Source of the DNA: Areca catechu
Lineage: Eukaryota > Streptophyta > Magnoliopsida > Arecales > Arecaceae
Assembly: GCA_021397845.1 (NCBI GenBank)
Contig: CM038046.1
Span: forward strand, 58,856,021 to 58,920,020
Direction: 5' to 3'
DNA: 64,000 bases
Shown piece after piece: positions 55,454 through 64,000 of this stretch. Position 1 is the stretch's first letter; each line of letters starts with the position of its first letter. The notes beneath the pieces were generated by a model. That model was not told where the DNA came from. It searched no databases and worked only from the letters and a program-made list of their open reading frames with translations. The position numbers and the translations under genes are program-made.

Positions 55454-56296
55454 CTATGGTAAATCCTTAGTGAACTGGTCTGCTATGTTGTTCTTTTTTT
55501 CTACTCTTTTAATGCAGACTTCTTGTCTTTCAACAATCTCTCGAACGAGATGGAAGCATCTTAGAATGTGCTTTGATTTGTGATGAGCTCTAGGTTCCTT
55601 AGCTTGAGCGACGACTCCAGTATTATCACAGTAAAGTGATATTGGACCTTCAATCTCCAGAACAATGCCCAACTCTGAGATGAACTTCTTCATCCAGACA
55701 GCTTCCTTGGCAGCTTCACTAATAGCAATGAATTCTGCCTTAATTGTTGAGTCAGCTACAGTCTGCTATTTAGAACTCTTCCAGCTTACAACTCCTCTAT
55801 TTAGGGTAAAAGCATACCATGAAATATATTTTCTATCATCTGGATCCGATTGAAAACTAGAATCTGAATAAGCTTCCATTTTAAGATCAGATCCTTCGTA
55901 TATCAGAAAAATATCCTTAGTCCTTCTCAAGTTTTTAAGAATATTTTTCACGGATTTCCAGTGATCCTCTCCTAGATCAGCCAGAAATCTACTGGCTATA
56001 CCTAAGGCATATGCCATATCAGGGCTGGTACATAACATAACATACATTATAGATCCTACAGCCGAAGCATAAGGTATAAAACTCATTCTATTTCTTTCTT
56101 CAGGTTTCTTAGGAGACATCTTCTTAGAAAGATGTATGCCATGACCAATGGGCAAGTAACCTCTTTTACTTTTCTCCATGCTAAATCTCTTTAGCACTTG
56201 GTCAATGTACCTAGACTGTGATAAGCCTAGCATCCTCCTAGATCTATCTCTATAGATCTTGATACCCAGTATATAGGATGCTTCTTCCAAGTCTTT
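55454..56296 (-). pseudogene. Copia L end of reverse transcriptase and RNase H
   Basis: Begins mid-domain at the gypsy E junction: KDLEEASYILGIKIYRDRSR, LGLSQSRYIDQVLKRFSME, ASAVGSIMYVMLC, SPDMAYALGIASRF, EAYSDSSFQSDPDD, a stop after WKSSK (55764), then KEAVWMKKFISELG and AQAKEPRAHHKSKHILRCFH, ending NNIADQFTKDLP. One long frame plus a second open stretch, separated by a stop. The first seven residues of the open frame come from the E LTR, not from the gene. Confidence 0.85.
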
Positions 56297-57747
56297 TGAT
56301 GCGGGACTAATATGCATGCAATTCTTTTTGTATGTTTTATATAAGGGGTTAGGTGATTAATTCCTAATTTTCAAATCAAAATTAGTTGTAGGGAATTTTG
56401 TATGAATTTTTGAAGCCACACATGCAGATTAGGACATAGAAAAGTACTAAAGAAGGATCGCCGGGACTGAGAAGCCTCGGTTAGGGCAAGTTCTCCTACA
56501 ATATAATTACTGGAGGTAGAGGGGGTGTACCTAACAATGTCTGAAGCACCCGGTGAAGATCGCAGTAAAGGGATCTCTCGTTCCTCGATGGATGCGGCCT
56601 GGAAAATCGAGCCAATGACCCACGGATACCCGGCTTTCTGCTCGATGGTCCGATTGAGGCTTGGTTGGAGTCATTGGATTCGTAGGAACTCGGGGACCTG
56701 TAAATGACCTATCAGGGGTTAGAAAACTCAAAGGAGATCAAGAAAATAGAGGAAAACAGCAAAGGAAAGAAATTTTTGGAGGGGGTTGGAAGGATGGTTG
56801 GCGGCAGGAAGATGGTTGCAAACACCGGGAAGAAGAACTCTCAAACCCCTTTATGCACACAGCAGGGTAATCACACAAAGCAATTGAAGAACTCAAGGTT
56901 TTTTTCATATATCAAAATCTCCCTTCATACAAGAGGCTAGGGTCCTTTAAATAGACCCTTAACCTTGGGCTCCAGGTAAGGGCACATAAGTCTTTACATA
57001 AGAATCCTTTTCCCTCTCAAACCCTAGCTAGAAAATAAAGAAACATTAGGTAGAAAAATCCCTAAAAATTCTCTTGACTTGGCCAACACTCCAAGGATGC
57101 CTAGGGGGGCATGTTGGGCTTCTAGGAGAAGCAAGAGGTCGGTCCAAAGGGGCTCGGGCGCATGGGTTTGGGCCTCTGGAAGCTGGGGTGGCCTGGTAGC
57201 CAGGTAGCAGGAATATTCCTTGGTATCTTGCTTCTTAGGGGCTTGGGCTTGGCGCCTAGGCTTGATTTCTCTGGGCTAGGATGCAGATGGACCTCTAAAA
57301 TCATGGATTCCTTGGTATATGAATATATTTTGGTATCTGGAAGGGAATATAGGCATCTGGAGGGCATCTACAAGGAATCAGGGTTTTTTGAATTTTTCAT
57401 CCTGGGGTCTTCAAATCTTCAAGCTGGGTTGGACTTGGGCTATACTTCCATGTCTTCAATCTGGTTGGACTTGGTCTTCACTTGTATGATGTGGTCTTGA
57501 GTCTTCAATATGGTTGAATAGGACTCAAAAAAATAAAATTAGCTTGACATGAGCTGACTAACACTAGACTGAACTAGATCAACATGAGCTGACTAGTATA
57601 GAACTGAAACTCAAAAGACTCAAATAATAACTAAAATGGACTCAGATGGGCTAAGCCCTTATTACAGATGGACTCATAAATTATTGATCAATTCATAGAG
57701 GGTTGAAAAGCCTCTGTCTTATTCTGGTGCCTCCGGTGTCCCCACCG
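56297..57747 (-). repeat. Gypsy E 3' LTR
   Basis: 1451 bp, plus-strand start TGATGCGGGAC and end GTCCCCACCG. Same family as H and the F LTRs. The TATA-like CTATTTAAAG is on the minus strand near 56945-56955. Confidence 0.88.
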
Positions 57748-58240
57748 ATTCTCTCGGGGTGGGAGGATCATACTGGCTCACATATCTCTCGAGAAGGTCT
57801 GGGTTGAGGCATTGCAAGTCCTCTCAAGAAATCCATGAATCGTCCGACTCTGGCCGGCCTTACCATCGGACCAGGAAGCGTTGATAGCCACAGCCCTTGG
57901 TCATGATGGCTTGATCGTCCAGGATACGCTCGATCCGCTCTCCTCTCTCAGGCCAAATTTGTTAGTGGACACTCTGGGTTAGGGTCACTCATAACAGGAG
58001 GAGATAGGTCCAAAAGCCTCACTAGGTATCGCTGTCGGTTTCCTGTACTCAACCAGGTCTATAATATTGAAGGTAGAACTAATGCCCAAATCCAAAGACA
58101 AGTCTAATACCTAGGCATTTGATCCAACCTTCTCTATCACTTTAAAAGGTCCGGCTCTATGAGCATGAAGCTTCTTTTAGGCCTAAGCCTAACCAAGATA
58201 GAACCCACTACATCAAATTTTTGATCTATCTTCGGGAATT
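57748..58240 (-). pseudogene. Gypsy E integrase tail and chromodomain remnant
   Basis: Minus-strand words in broken frames: RLRPK, an integrase-tail block around 58000-58200 (GSTFNI-like), ERIERILDDQAIM, YQRFLVRW, RPESDDSWISREDLQ and a HPERIG tail beside the LTR. It is colinear with F 33430-33969. 58241-58391 is noncoding and includes the empty site of gypsy A. Confidence 0.7.
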
Positions 58241-58391
58241 AGCCAGTTTGTTTAAAATTTGTGTAGGTGGTGAACATGCTGGGTACATGCAGACTCCTAA
58301 CAAATGATTCAAAGGACTCATACTAACACCTAACAGACTTGACTATGCATTCCTATAGAAGGAAATTTTATTGAACTCTTTGGATCTAAAC

Positions 58392-59598
58392 CTAACAGAT
58401 TATAGGTTCCCTAGGTTTGATCCTAGCTTGATATGCACATGAAAATTTACAGTGAACTCCTAGCAAATTCCAAAGAGTATGCCAGAAGTAAGATGCAAAC
58501 CTAACATGCATGATGAATGCATGCAGTATGCTAATCTCAGTTAAATGCAATCTAATAATCCTAGAAATGCTGGAGGTGTCAGGAAAGGGCAGAAAATAGG
58601 AAGTGGGTTCAGAATTAGTTTGGTAGGGTAGGGAAAAAGGTTCAAGGTTAGTTGGGTAAAGCTCGATATAAGAAGGCATGTCAGGGACTAATCCTAGACT
58701 AATGAGGCTAACCTTACGAGGTTGCGGTATATCTATGGGGTTTGCATAATGGAAGGATGGGCTACTAATCTCAGGGAAGAGGTCCTTAATGGGAACTATA
58801 GGAGGAAGCTCATCCTGAGGGTACTGATTCAAAGAGATCTAGTCCTTAACAAATTCTTCTAGTTCTTGTATTTTAGGACTAGGCTCTATAATTTGGCTAT
58901 CCTCTATGGTTTCCTCAGGTAAGGCTCTAGTAGCAGTACCTAGGTTCTCTTCCTCTATTTGTTCTTCCACTATAGCTTTAGGTTGGATGTGGTCAAGGTC
59001 AACTACCTCTAGGTTGGCTTCTACCTGGGTATCTATTGGGTCAGCTAATTGTAGGTCATCTAAAGGTGTCTCCTCTTCTCCCTCATACTCATCCACTAGG
59101 CTCTCATCAGCTTCATACACTTCCGCATTAATGTAAGCCTTGTTAATCTCAGGAATGGTTGGAGAAGGTCGGCTAGGGGAAAATTGGCTAGGTCCTGGTT
59201 TCTGATTATGGACACTAATCCTAGTAGGTTCAAGTTGCCTAAAGGGTAGTGGCTCACTACTGGGCTCATATTTAGGGGTGCTAATCCTATGGGGTTCAAG
59301 TTGACTAAGGAAAACCTGACTAGTACTAGATTGATACTTAGGGGTTATGGGTTCTCTAGGCTCATAGGACAAGGGTGTAGATCTATGGGTCATGGGATTA
59401 TAGGATCTGGGGTCATAGGATTTTGGGTCAGCTCTATGGTCAGGCTCTAAGGATGGATCATGGTATGGGGTCCTCCTAAGGTTGGGCTCCCTATATGGGT
59501 CAGGATATTGGGTTCTCCTAGGGCTGGACTCCCTATATGGGTCAGAATATTGGGTTCTCCTAGGATTGGACTCCCTATATGGGTCAGGTATTGGGTTC
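58392..59598 (-). pseudogene. Gypsy E gag-like acidic ORF
   Basis: The best-preserved copy of the D/E/F ORF: apart from one stop (KD-stop, near 58836) the frame is open from about 59393 to 58392, and its repeat region extends to the K junction. Order: Pro/Arg-rich 14-residue repeats, Ser/Pro-rich SQFSPSRPSPTIPEINKAY, acidic SLVDEYEGEEETPLDDLQ, EEQIEEENLGTATRALPEE, QYPQDELPPIVPIKDLFPE, ISLGLVPDMPSY, then VRFASYFWHTLWNLLGVHCK. Function unknown. No known enzymatic motif. Confidence 0.75.
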
Positions 59599-60952
59599 TG
59601 AAAGGATTATGCCCTATAAGCCAATATTTGTATCTCCCAGACCATTGTAAATTGACAAGTTAATAAAGGCAATATTTTTTCATCATTCGCTGTGTCATTA
59701 TATGATGAACCCCATAGATTAGGGCTATGGTCCTAGGGCTATGATGAGATCATACCAGTGAGATCTAAGGCCTTAAAATCCTAATCTAGAATATTCCTAG
59801 TCATAGGAACCCTGAGTTGGGGATCAGGGTTTCCGGTTAGACTGGCACATCCTATGTATGCTGAAAAGGGTGACTGCTCTCACAGTCACTTGTGTGGGAC
59901 ACTAATACAAGGATGTGGGTGCTCATTAGCGAATGAGTTCACTGAATAGATCCAGTTTGAGAACATCTAATGGAGCCTTAGCTGCATGTCAATAGATGTT
60001 TCTCATAGTGGGAGTTGTACAAGTAGTCCTATGACCTGAGACTGCCATAGTACCTTATGTACATAAACCCATGCTTTGGTTCAATCTCAATCATGACACT
60101 GGGTCATGCACGAGGTTGATAGGTTGATGTTGGGTATGGTGAATTGTATATGCAGGTAATGAGTAGGTCAACAAGGAATTGATCACTCATAGTCGGAGGA
60201 GATTGCATCCAGCCAAATTAGGTCAAATGATGATTCAGGAAATCTTTGATCAAAGTACAGATATTAGAAATGATTTCTAATATCGAATTAATTGAATCAT
60301 TAGTGTATGACTGAGATGGGAATGAGTATAAGCTGGTTTTGACATGTTTCCATATCCATAGTTATATTCGGGATGCAAGATGATTGAAGGATCGAATTGT
60401 ACGGGAACTTTCCACTGAAGGGTAGTTTTGGAATTTCACCAGAATTTCCATATCTTTCGGGTAGACATGACACGTTGCTAGACGTCAATCTTGTCTTGTG
60501 GGTTGATCAAATTAAATGGTTTAATTGGATCACTAATTAGGAGGAGTCCTAATTGACTAACTCGAGTTAGCTCGATTTGACCTAAATCGATTAGAATGAG
60601 TTCTGATCAAATTAGGTCAACTTGCACTCGGACCCACTGCTGGCTAGGTATGGAACCCAATGGGTCACACACTTAGGATAGATAATCAAGGATTTAATTT
60701 GGAATTAAATCTCGTTTGCAGATGAACACACTAGCATGTGTTGCAAACCATGGCTTCTACTTGAATCGGATTCGAGTTAGGGTTCCGATTTGGTCTTTTT
60801 AGATCCAAATTCATTCCGGTTTGAATCTAATTGAAGATTCAAGACATTGGGCTAATAGTAGGCTAGCAATTGGGCTAACCTAAGAGGCTAAACCCCTTTC
60901 CCACATCGCCTAAGCCCCTTCCCCTCTCTTCCCACGCGCGCACGCAAGGAGA

Positions 60953-61067
60953 AGAGTCCACGCGCGCGTGGACTCTCTCCAAGGGGCATTTTTGCGTGAG
61001 AAAAGAAAAGGGGATCGGCATTTTGGCTGAAGGGGCGTGGAAGAGAGTCCACCTAGGCGTGGACTCT
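60953..61067 (+). repeat. Two GAGTCCAC palindromes in the U3 of K
   Basis: A perfect 24-bp palindrome (60953-60976, arms AGAGTCCACGCG) and a 24-bp copy with a 6-base centre (61044-61067, arms AGAGTCCAC/GTGGACTCT). They lie about 230-340 bp upstream of the TATA-like box, where other elements carry U3 palindrome arrays. Confidence 0.85.
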
Positions 61068-61295
61068 TCAAAAAATGGGATTACCGTGAAAGAAAAAAAA
61101 AAAAAAACACCGAAGGGGCGCGACTCTTCTCTTCTGCGCGCGCCCTTCTGTATTTTTTTGCAACTCTTTCTTGCGTCTTCCCATCCCAAAGACCGTGAGA
61201 TTAATTCAAGGGCCGTGTGATGAAGGGAAAGGACGTGAGAAGGGAGAGAGGGGCGTGAGAGGGTGATTATAGATGGATAGGCGCCTCTCTGTCGC

Positions 61296-61305
61296 CTATT
61301 TAAGG
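61296..61305 (+). promoter_or_regulatory. Copia K LTR TATA box
   Basis: CTATTTAAGG, followed by a long pyrimidine-rich stretch typical of plant LTR transcript starts. Confidence 0.5.
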
Positions 61306-61529
61306 AGAAGACTTCACCATAAAAAAAAAAAAAACTATTCCAGATTTTCTACAGCGAAGCCTTGCTTCTATTTTCCCTCTCCCTCTCCAGAAGACTGTTT
61401 CCCCCTCCTCTCTTTCCTCTTTGATTCCTTTACAGAGCCTTGGCTCTGTCGAATCTCAGAACAGAAGGAGAGTCAGAGAGAAACTCTCCGACGGTAAAGG
61501 AAGAAGGCGCCTCTCCTTTCTTTCTTACA

Positions 61530-61624
61530 TTAAGACAATCTTGTCTTAATTTTCTTCTCCCTCCAAGACAAGCCTTGTCTCATTTTAGGACAAGGGCTTA
61601 TTCTTAAGACAAGAGTGTCTTAAG
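61530..61624 (+). repeat. Three hairpins with AAGACA arms
   Basis: TTAAGACAA/TTGTCTTAA (61530-61549), AGACAAG/CTTGTCT (61566-61580) and CTTAAGACA/TGTCTTAAG (61603-61624). All share the AGACA/TGTCT stem and lie downstream of the TATA box, so they would be in the RNA. Confidence 0.85.
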
Positions 61625-62032
61625 GGGCCAAAGTTGCTAGAAGACAAGGAGAAGGGTAAGAGAGAAGGTTTAGTCCCAGTTTGGCTAGAGGAGTTCTAGC
61701 CAATAGCCCATATATCAAGTTCTTGGGGTAGAACTTGATTGGAAGTAACCCAATTAAGGAGTCAGTGTCTTGATCATCTGCCCGTGTGGATCACCATCGG
61801 AGGGAGGACAAGTGGACGCCTAGTGTGTTCAAGAGGCTACTCAATTTGGAGTTCATTTCTGCATCAGACTGGTAATAGCAATCTGAGGTTAGTATTTAAA
61901 CAATGTTTAAATTTGGACATGCATGTAGTCATAGTTTTTAATTGCTAATAAAGAGATTTGGGATTAGGGTTCGGACATGGTTTTATAAATTTTTGAAATC
62001 CACGCTTCCGCACTGGTTCACGAACCCAACAG

Positions 62033-62044
62033 TGGTATCAGAGC
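62033..62044 (+). other. Copia K primer binding site
   Basis: TGGTATCAGAGC, one base after the LTR. Confidence 0.88.
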
Positions 62045-62463
62045 CTCCTTATTAGGATTAAAACTTATGCAGTTCAATTCATGTTTTATTAAATGATGTA
62101 GTATCATGTTAAAGTTTTTATATTGATGCACAATGCATGTCCTTGATTGAACATGAGTTTGATGATTGCCACCAGTTAGGGTTTTCCACTGAAACCCTAA
62201 TTGTCTTAGAGATATGATTAGCCCTGGAGCCATCATACTGAAATAAGGTTGCCCTGGCATAATGGTGTATCCATTATGTGGTAAATGGTTGTCCTAGTAT
62301 GATGGCACACATTTCACATATTTGCTTAGTTTAAAGCATGTATTAATATATATGATAGCTTTTAATTGAATGTGCTGGCATTGCATAAATCCCTCTTAAA
62401 ATTATATTAAGTGGTAGTATAGTTAACCGATAAGCATTATTAGTCATGATGGATAATTAGTCA

Positions 62464-62610
62464 TTTCGGTGTCTAGAAAGGTGGTTCTGGGAAGGTAAAG
62501 GGAATCGTGGTTTTTTAATTGGTTCCGTTGTCTGACCTGGCCAATTTTAAATTGGTGTCTAGGAAAGCAACGGGGGGACCCCCACATCTCTTCCACTAGC
62601 CTGGCCGATC
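62464..62610 (+). ncRNA. Leader hairpin HP2 (copia K)
   Basis: CCTGGCCAA (62536-62544) pairs with TTGGTGTCTAGG (62552-62563), leaving the TGT bulge and a 7-base AT loop. A gtgtctagaaagg word (62470) and a gcctggccga word (62600) flank it. Confidence 0.55.
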
Positions 62611-62707
62611 TGATTGATTTAATTCTTGACTAACATGCTTGGTGTTAAAATACTATTATTGGCCTTCCTTCATGATAGGTCATTATTGTGTTACGATCTA
62701 TACTAGG

Positions 62708-63007
62708 TTTGTTGTGTACACACAAGACCTAATATGGTGACTAACACAATTTTTGGCCTAATACAATTATTTGTTTATGGCATGATTTAATGTAATATTT
62801 TGTTGTGTACACACAAGGGTATTACTATTAAAGTCATGACTATATGGCTATGGAGGGTCTTACTTAACTAAAATATTATAGTTTGTTGTGTATACACAAG
62901 GCTATTAATATTTTAGAGGCCGGGATAAGTTGAGAATTGTATGGGTTACAATTGGAGAGAGTTTTCCTACCTATGAACTTATATAAGATTTGTTGTGTAC
63001 ACACAAG
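62708..63007 (+). repeat. Leader palindrome array, TTGTGTACACACAAG type
   Basis: Four copies of TTTGTTGTGTACACACAAG at 62708, 62799, 62882 (GTGTATAC variant) and 62989, spaced 83-107 bp. The palindromic core is GTGTACAC. Single-copy sequence separates the units. Confidence 0.9.
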
Positions 63008-63159
63008 GTCCTTTATAAGGGATTGGGATCTCAACCCCACTAAGAAAAACTAATTAGGGTTTTCTCGATCATCGTATAGAGGGTTATGATGCTCGATAAA
63101 ATAGTGGGAGACATAATTAAATTAAAGTCCTAATTTAATTATGTATTGTCATTTCATGG

Positions 63160-63196
63160 TTGTTTGCTTATGTATTGTTCTTTGTTTAAATGTAGA
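63160..63196 (+). promoter_or_regulatory. Predicted splice acceptor before K gag
   Basis: T-rich tract followed by AATGTAG ending at 63196, three bases before the gag ATG. Confidence 0.45.
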
Positions 63197-63199
63197 TAA

Positions 63200-64000
63200 A
63201 TGGCCTCTTCACTCTCACTCCGTAGTATTTTAGATGCCAACAAATTGACTGGGCCTAATTATGTTGATTGGCTGAGAAATTTAAAAATAGTACTCAGTCA
63301 AGAAAGAATTTCCTATATTCTTGATACCCCAATTTTGGAACCACCAAGGGAAGATGCCTCGCAAGAGGAGAAGACCACATATAATATATGGCAAAATGAC
63401 TCACTTACTGTCAAGTGTGTTATGCTTGCCTCTATGACTAATGAGTTGCAGAGGCAGCATGATAGCATGGATACTAACTCCATACCGCTCAATTTAAAAG
63501 AGCTTTATGGAGAACACAGTAGAACTGCTAGATATGAAATATCTAAGCAGTTGTTCCGTGCAAGGATGACAGAAGGTACATCAGTACAAGACCATGTATT
63601 AAAGGTAATTGATCTAATCACTCGATTAGGTCAATTAGGTTTTGTAATGGATGGGGAGTTGAATCAAGACTTGATCTTGCAATCACTCCCAGAGTCATTT
63701 TCATAGTTTGTTCTTAATTACCATATGAACAAACTTAATTCTTCCTTGCCTGAGCTGTTGAATATGTTGAAGACAGCAGAGAGCCATGTAAAGAAAAATA
63801 AGGCTCCAGTTCTTCTTGTGGATAAGAAGAAGACAGGCAAAAAGGGTTCCAGTAAGAGGATGAATCCCAATGGGGGCATTAAGAAGAAGAAAGGAAAGCA
63901 GGCCTCCGGACAGATGACCTGCTTTCATTGTGGCAAGCCGGGTCATTGGAAAAGGAACTGCAAGGTTTACCTTGCAAGTGTGAAGCCTGGTGCATCAGAG
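63200..64000 (+). pseudogene. Copia K gag, truncated by the window edge
   Basis: ATG 63200: MASSLSLRSILDANKLTGPN, VDWLRNLKIVLSQERISYIL, YEISKQLFRARMTEGTSVQD, LILQSLPESF, one in-frame TAG (63704, probably CAG to TAG), then in the same frame FVLNYHMNKLNSSLPELLNM, a Lys-rich linker and an intact CCHC zinc knuckle (CFHCGKPGHWKRNC, 63920-63961). Apart from the stop it is undamaged. It is a distant relative of the B and G gags. Confidence 0.88.

Larger units (their letters stand above)
52993..56296 (-). mobile_element. Copia L, visible 3' part, nested in I
   Basis: Minus-strand copia: 3' LTR (52993-55379, interrupted by solo LTR M) and the end of reverse transcriptase/RNase H, cut at 56296 by gypsy E. 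Its LTR start (TGAAAGGATTATGCCC) is shared with copia K. The left limit of about 52993 is set where the I RNase H reading stops. Confidence 0.78.
56297..59598 (-). mobile_element. Gypsy E, visible 3' part, nested in L
   Basis: Minus-strand relative of F and D: 3' LTR (56297-57747), integrase-tail/chromodomain remnant, and gag-like acidic ORF cut at 59598 by copia K. It carries the uninterrupted version of the site into which A inserted in D. Confidence 0.85.
59599..62031 (+). repeat. Copia K 5' LTR
   Basis: Starts TGAAAGGATTATGCCC and ends ACCCAACA. U3 is shared with the L 3' LTR. It has a TATA-like CTATTTAAGG at 61296-61305, two GAGTCCAC palindromes upstream of it, three AAGACA hairpins downstream, and a splice-donor-like GAG|GTTAGT at 61885-61893. 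Confidence 0.88.
59599..64000 (+). mobile_element. Copia K, 5' part, nested in E
   Basis: Plus-strand copia with a long 5' LTR (2433 bp), primer site at 62033, a 1.15-kb leader and gag from 63200, running off the window. The left junction is inside the repeat region of the E gag-like ORF. The right target duplication is outside the window. With a single stop in the visible gag and an intact zinc knuckle it is probably the youngest element here. Confidence 0.88.

Noticed and set aside
1..64000. Host protein-coding genes, tRNA or rRNA genes
   Set aside because: Nearly every stretch is assigned to a retrotransposon; the two unassigned stretches (1491-2627, 47411-47516) contain nothing gene-like.

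Overview
This window is plant nuclear DNA, almost certainly from a large, repeat-rich angiosperm genome. A monocot is my weak guess. Every recognisable gene belongs to an LTR retrotransposon: plant Ty1/copia polyproteins, Ty3/gypsy elements with a chromodomain end, and initiator-Met-type primer sites (TGGTATCAGAGC). I see no host gene, tRNA, rRNA or CRISPR array.

Layout. I label the elements A to N. Position 1-1490 is a copia LTR fragment (N) and 1491-2627 is unassigned. A gypsy element D (minus strand, 2628-47410) is the outer shell of the left two thirds. It carries two large insertions. The first is gypsy A (+, 3917-25874), which carries copia B (+, 7337-23016), which carries the gag-only copia C (+, 7819-13672) in its 5' LTR. 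The second is copia G (-, 26325-43595), whose 3' LTR carries solo LTR H (-, 27071-28522) and gypsy F (+, 29205-35419). Further right is a chain of elements, each inserted in the previous one: LTR fragment J (+, 47517-47819), SIRE-like copia I (-, from 47820), copia L (-, from 52993, with solo LTR M in its LTR), gypsy E (-, from 56297) and copia K (+, from 59599, running off the right edge). Five-base target duplications, most exact and some with one or two substitutions, support A, B, C, F, G, H and M. Paralogous empty sites in the window support A, F and H.

Coding state. All polyproteins are decayed by stops or frameshifts. B and G keep recognisable gag, protease, integrase, reverse transcriptase and RNase H. 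A and D keep gag, protease and the integrase C-terminus/chromodomain. E and F keep a gag-like acidic ORF and a chromodomain remnant. None of the four gypsy elements has a visible reverse transcriptase or integrase core. I carries an extra sense ORF between RNase H and its 3' LTR.

Most interesting. (1) Short palindrome arrays sit in one U3 slot, typically about 100-220 bp upstream of the TATA box. Two unrelated-looking motif types (CAAGTGTCGACACTTG and GAGTCGRCTCGA) replace each other between related elements, while each element uses the same type in its LTR and in its internal array. (2) Two predicted RNA hairpins in the 5' leaders recur in both copia and gypsy elements with apparent compensatory changes. 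(3) Copias B, G and K have a splice donor in U5 and an acceptor just before the gag ATG, so the leader with primer site, hairpins and arrays may be an intron. Together these suggest a modular, exchangeable leader/enhancer system shared across retrotransposon superfamilies. That reading is inference from one window.
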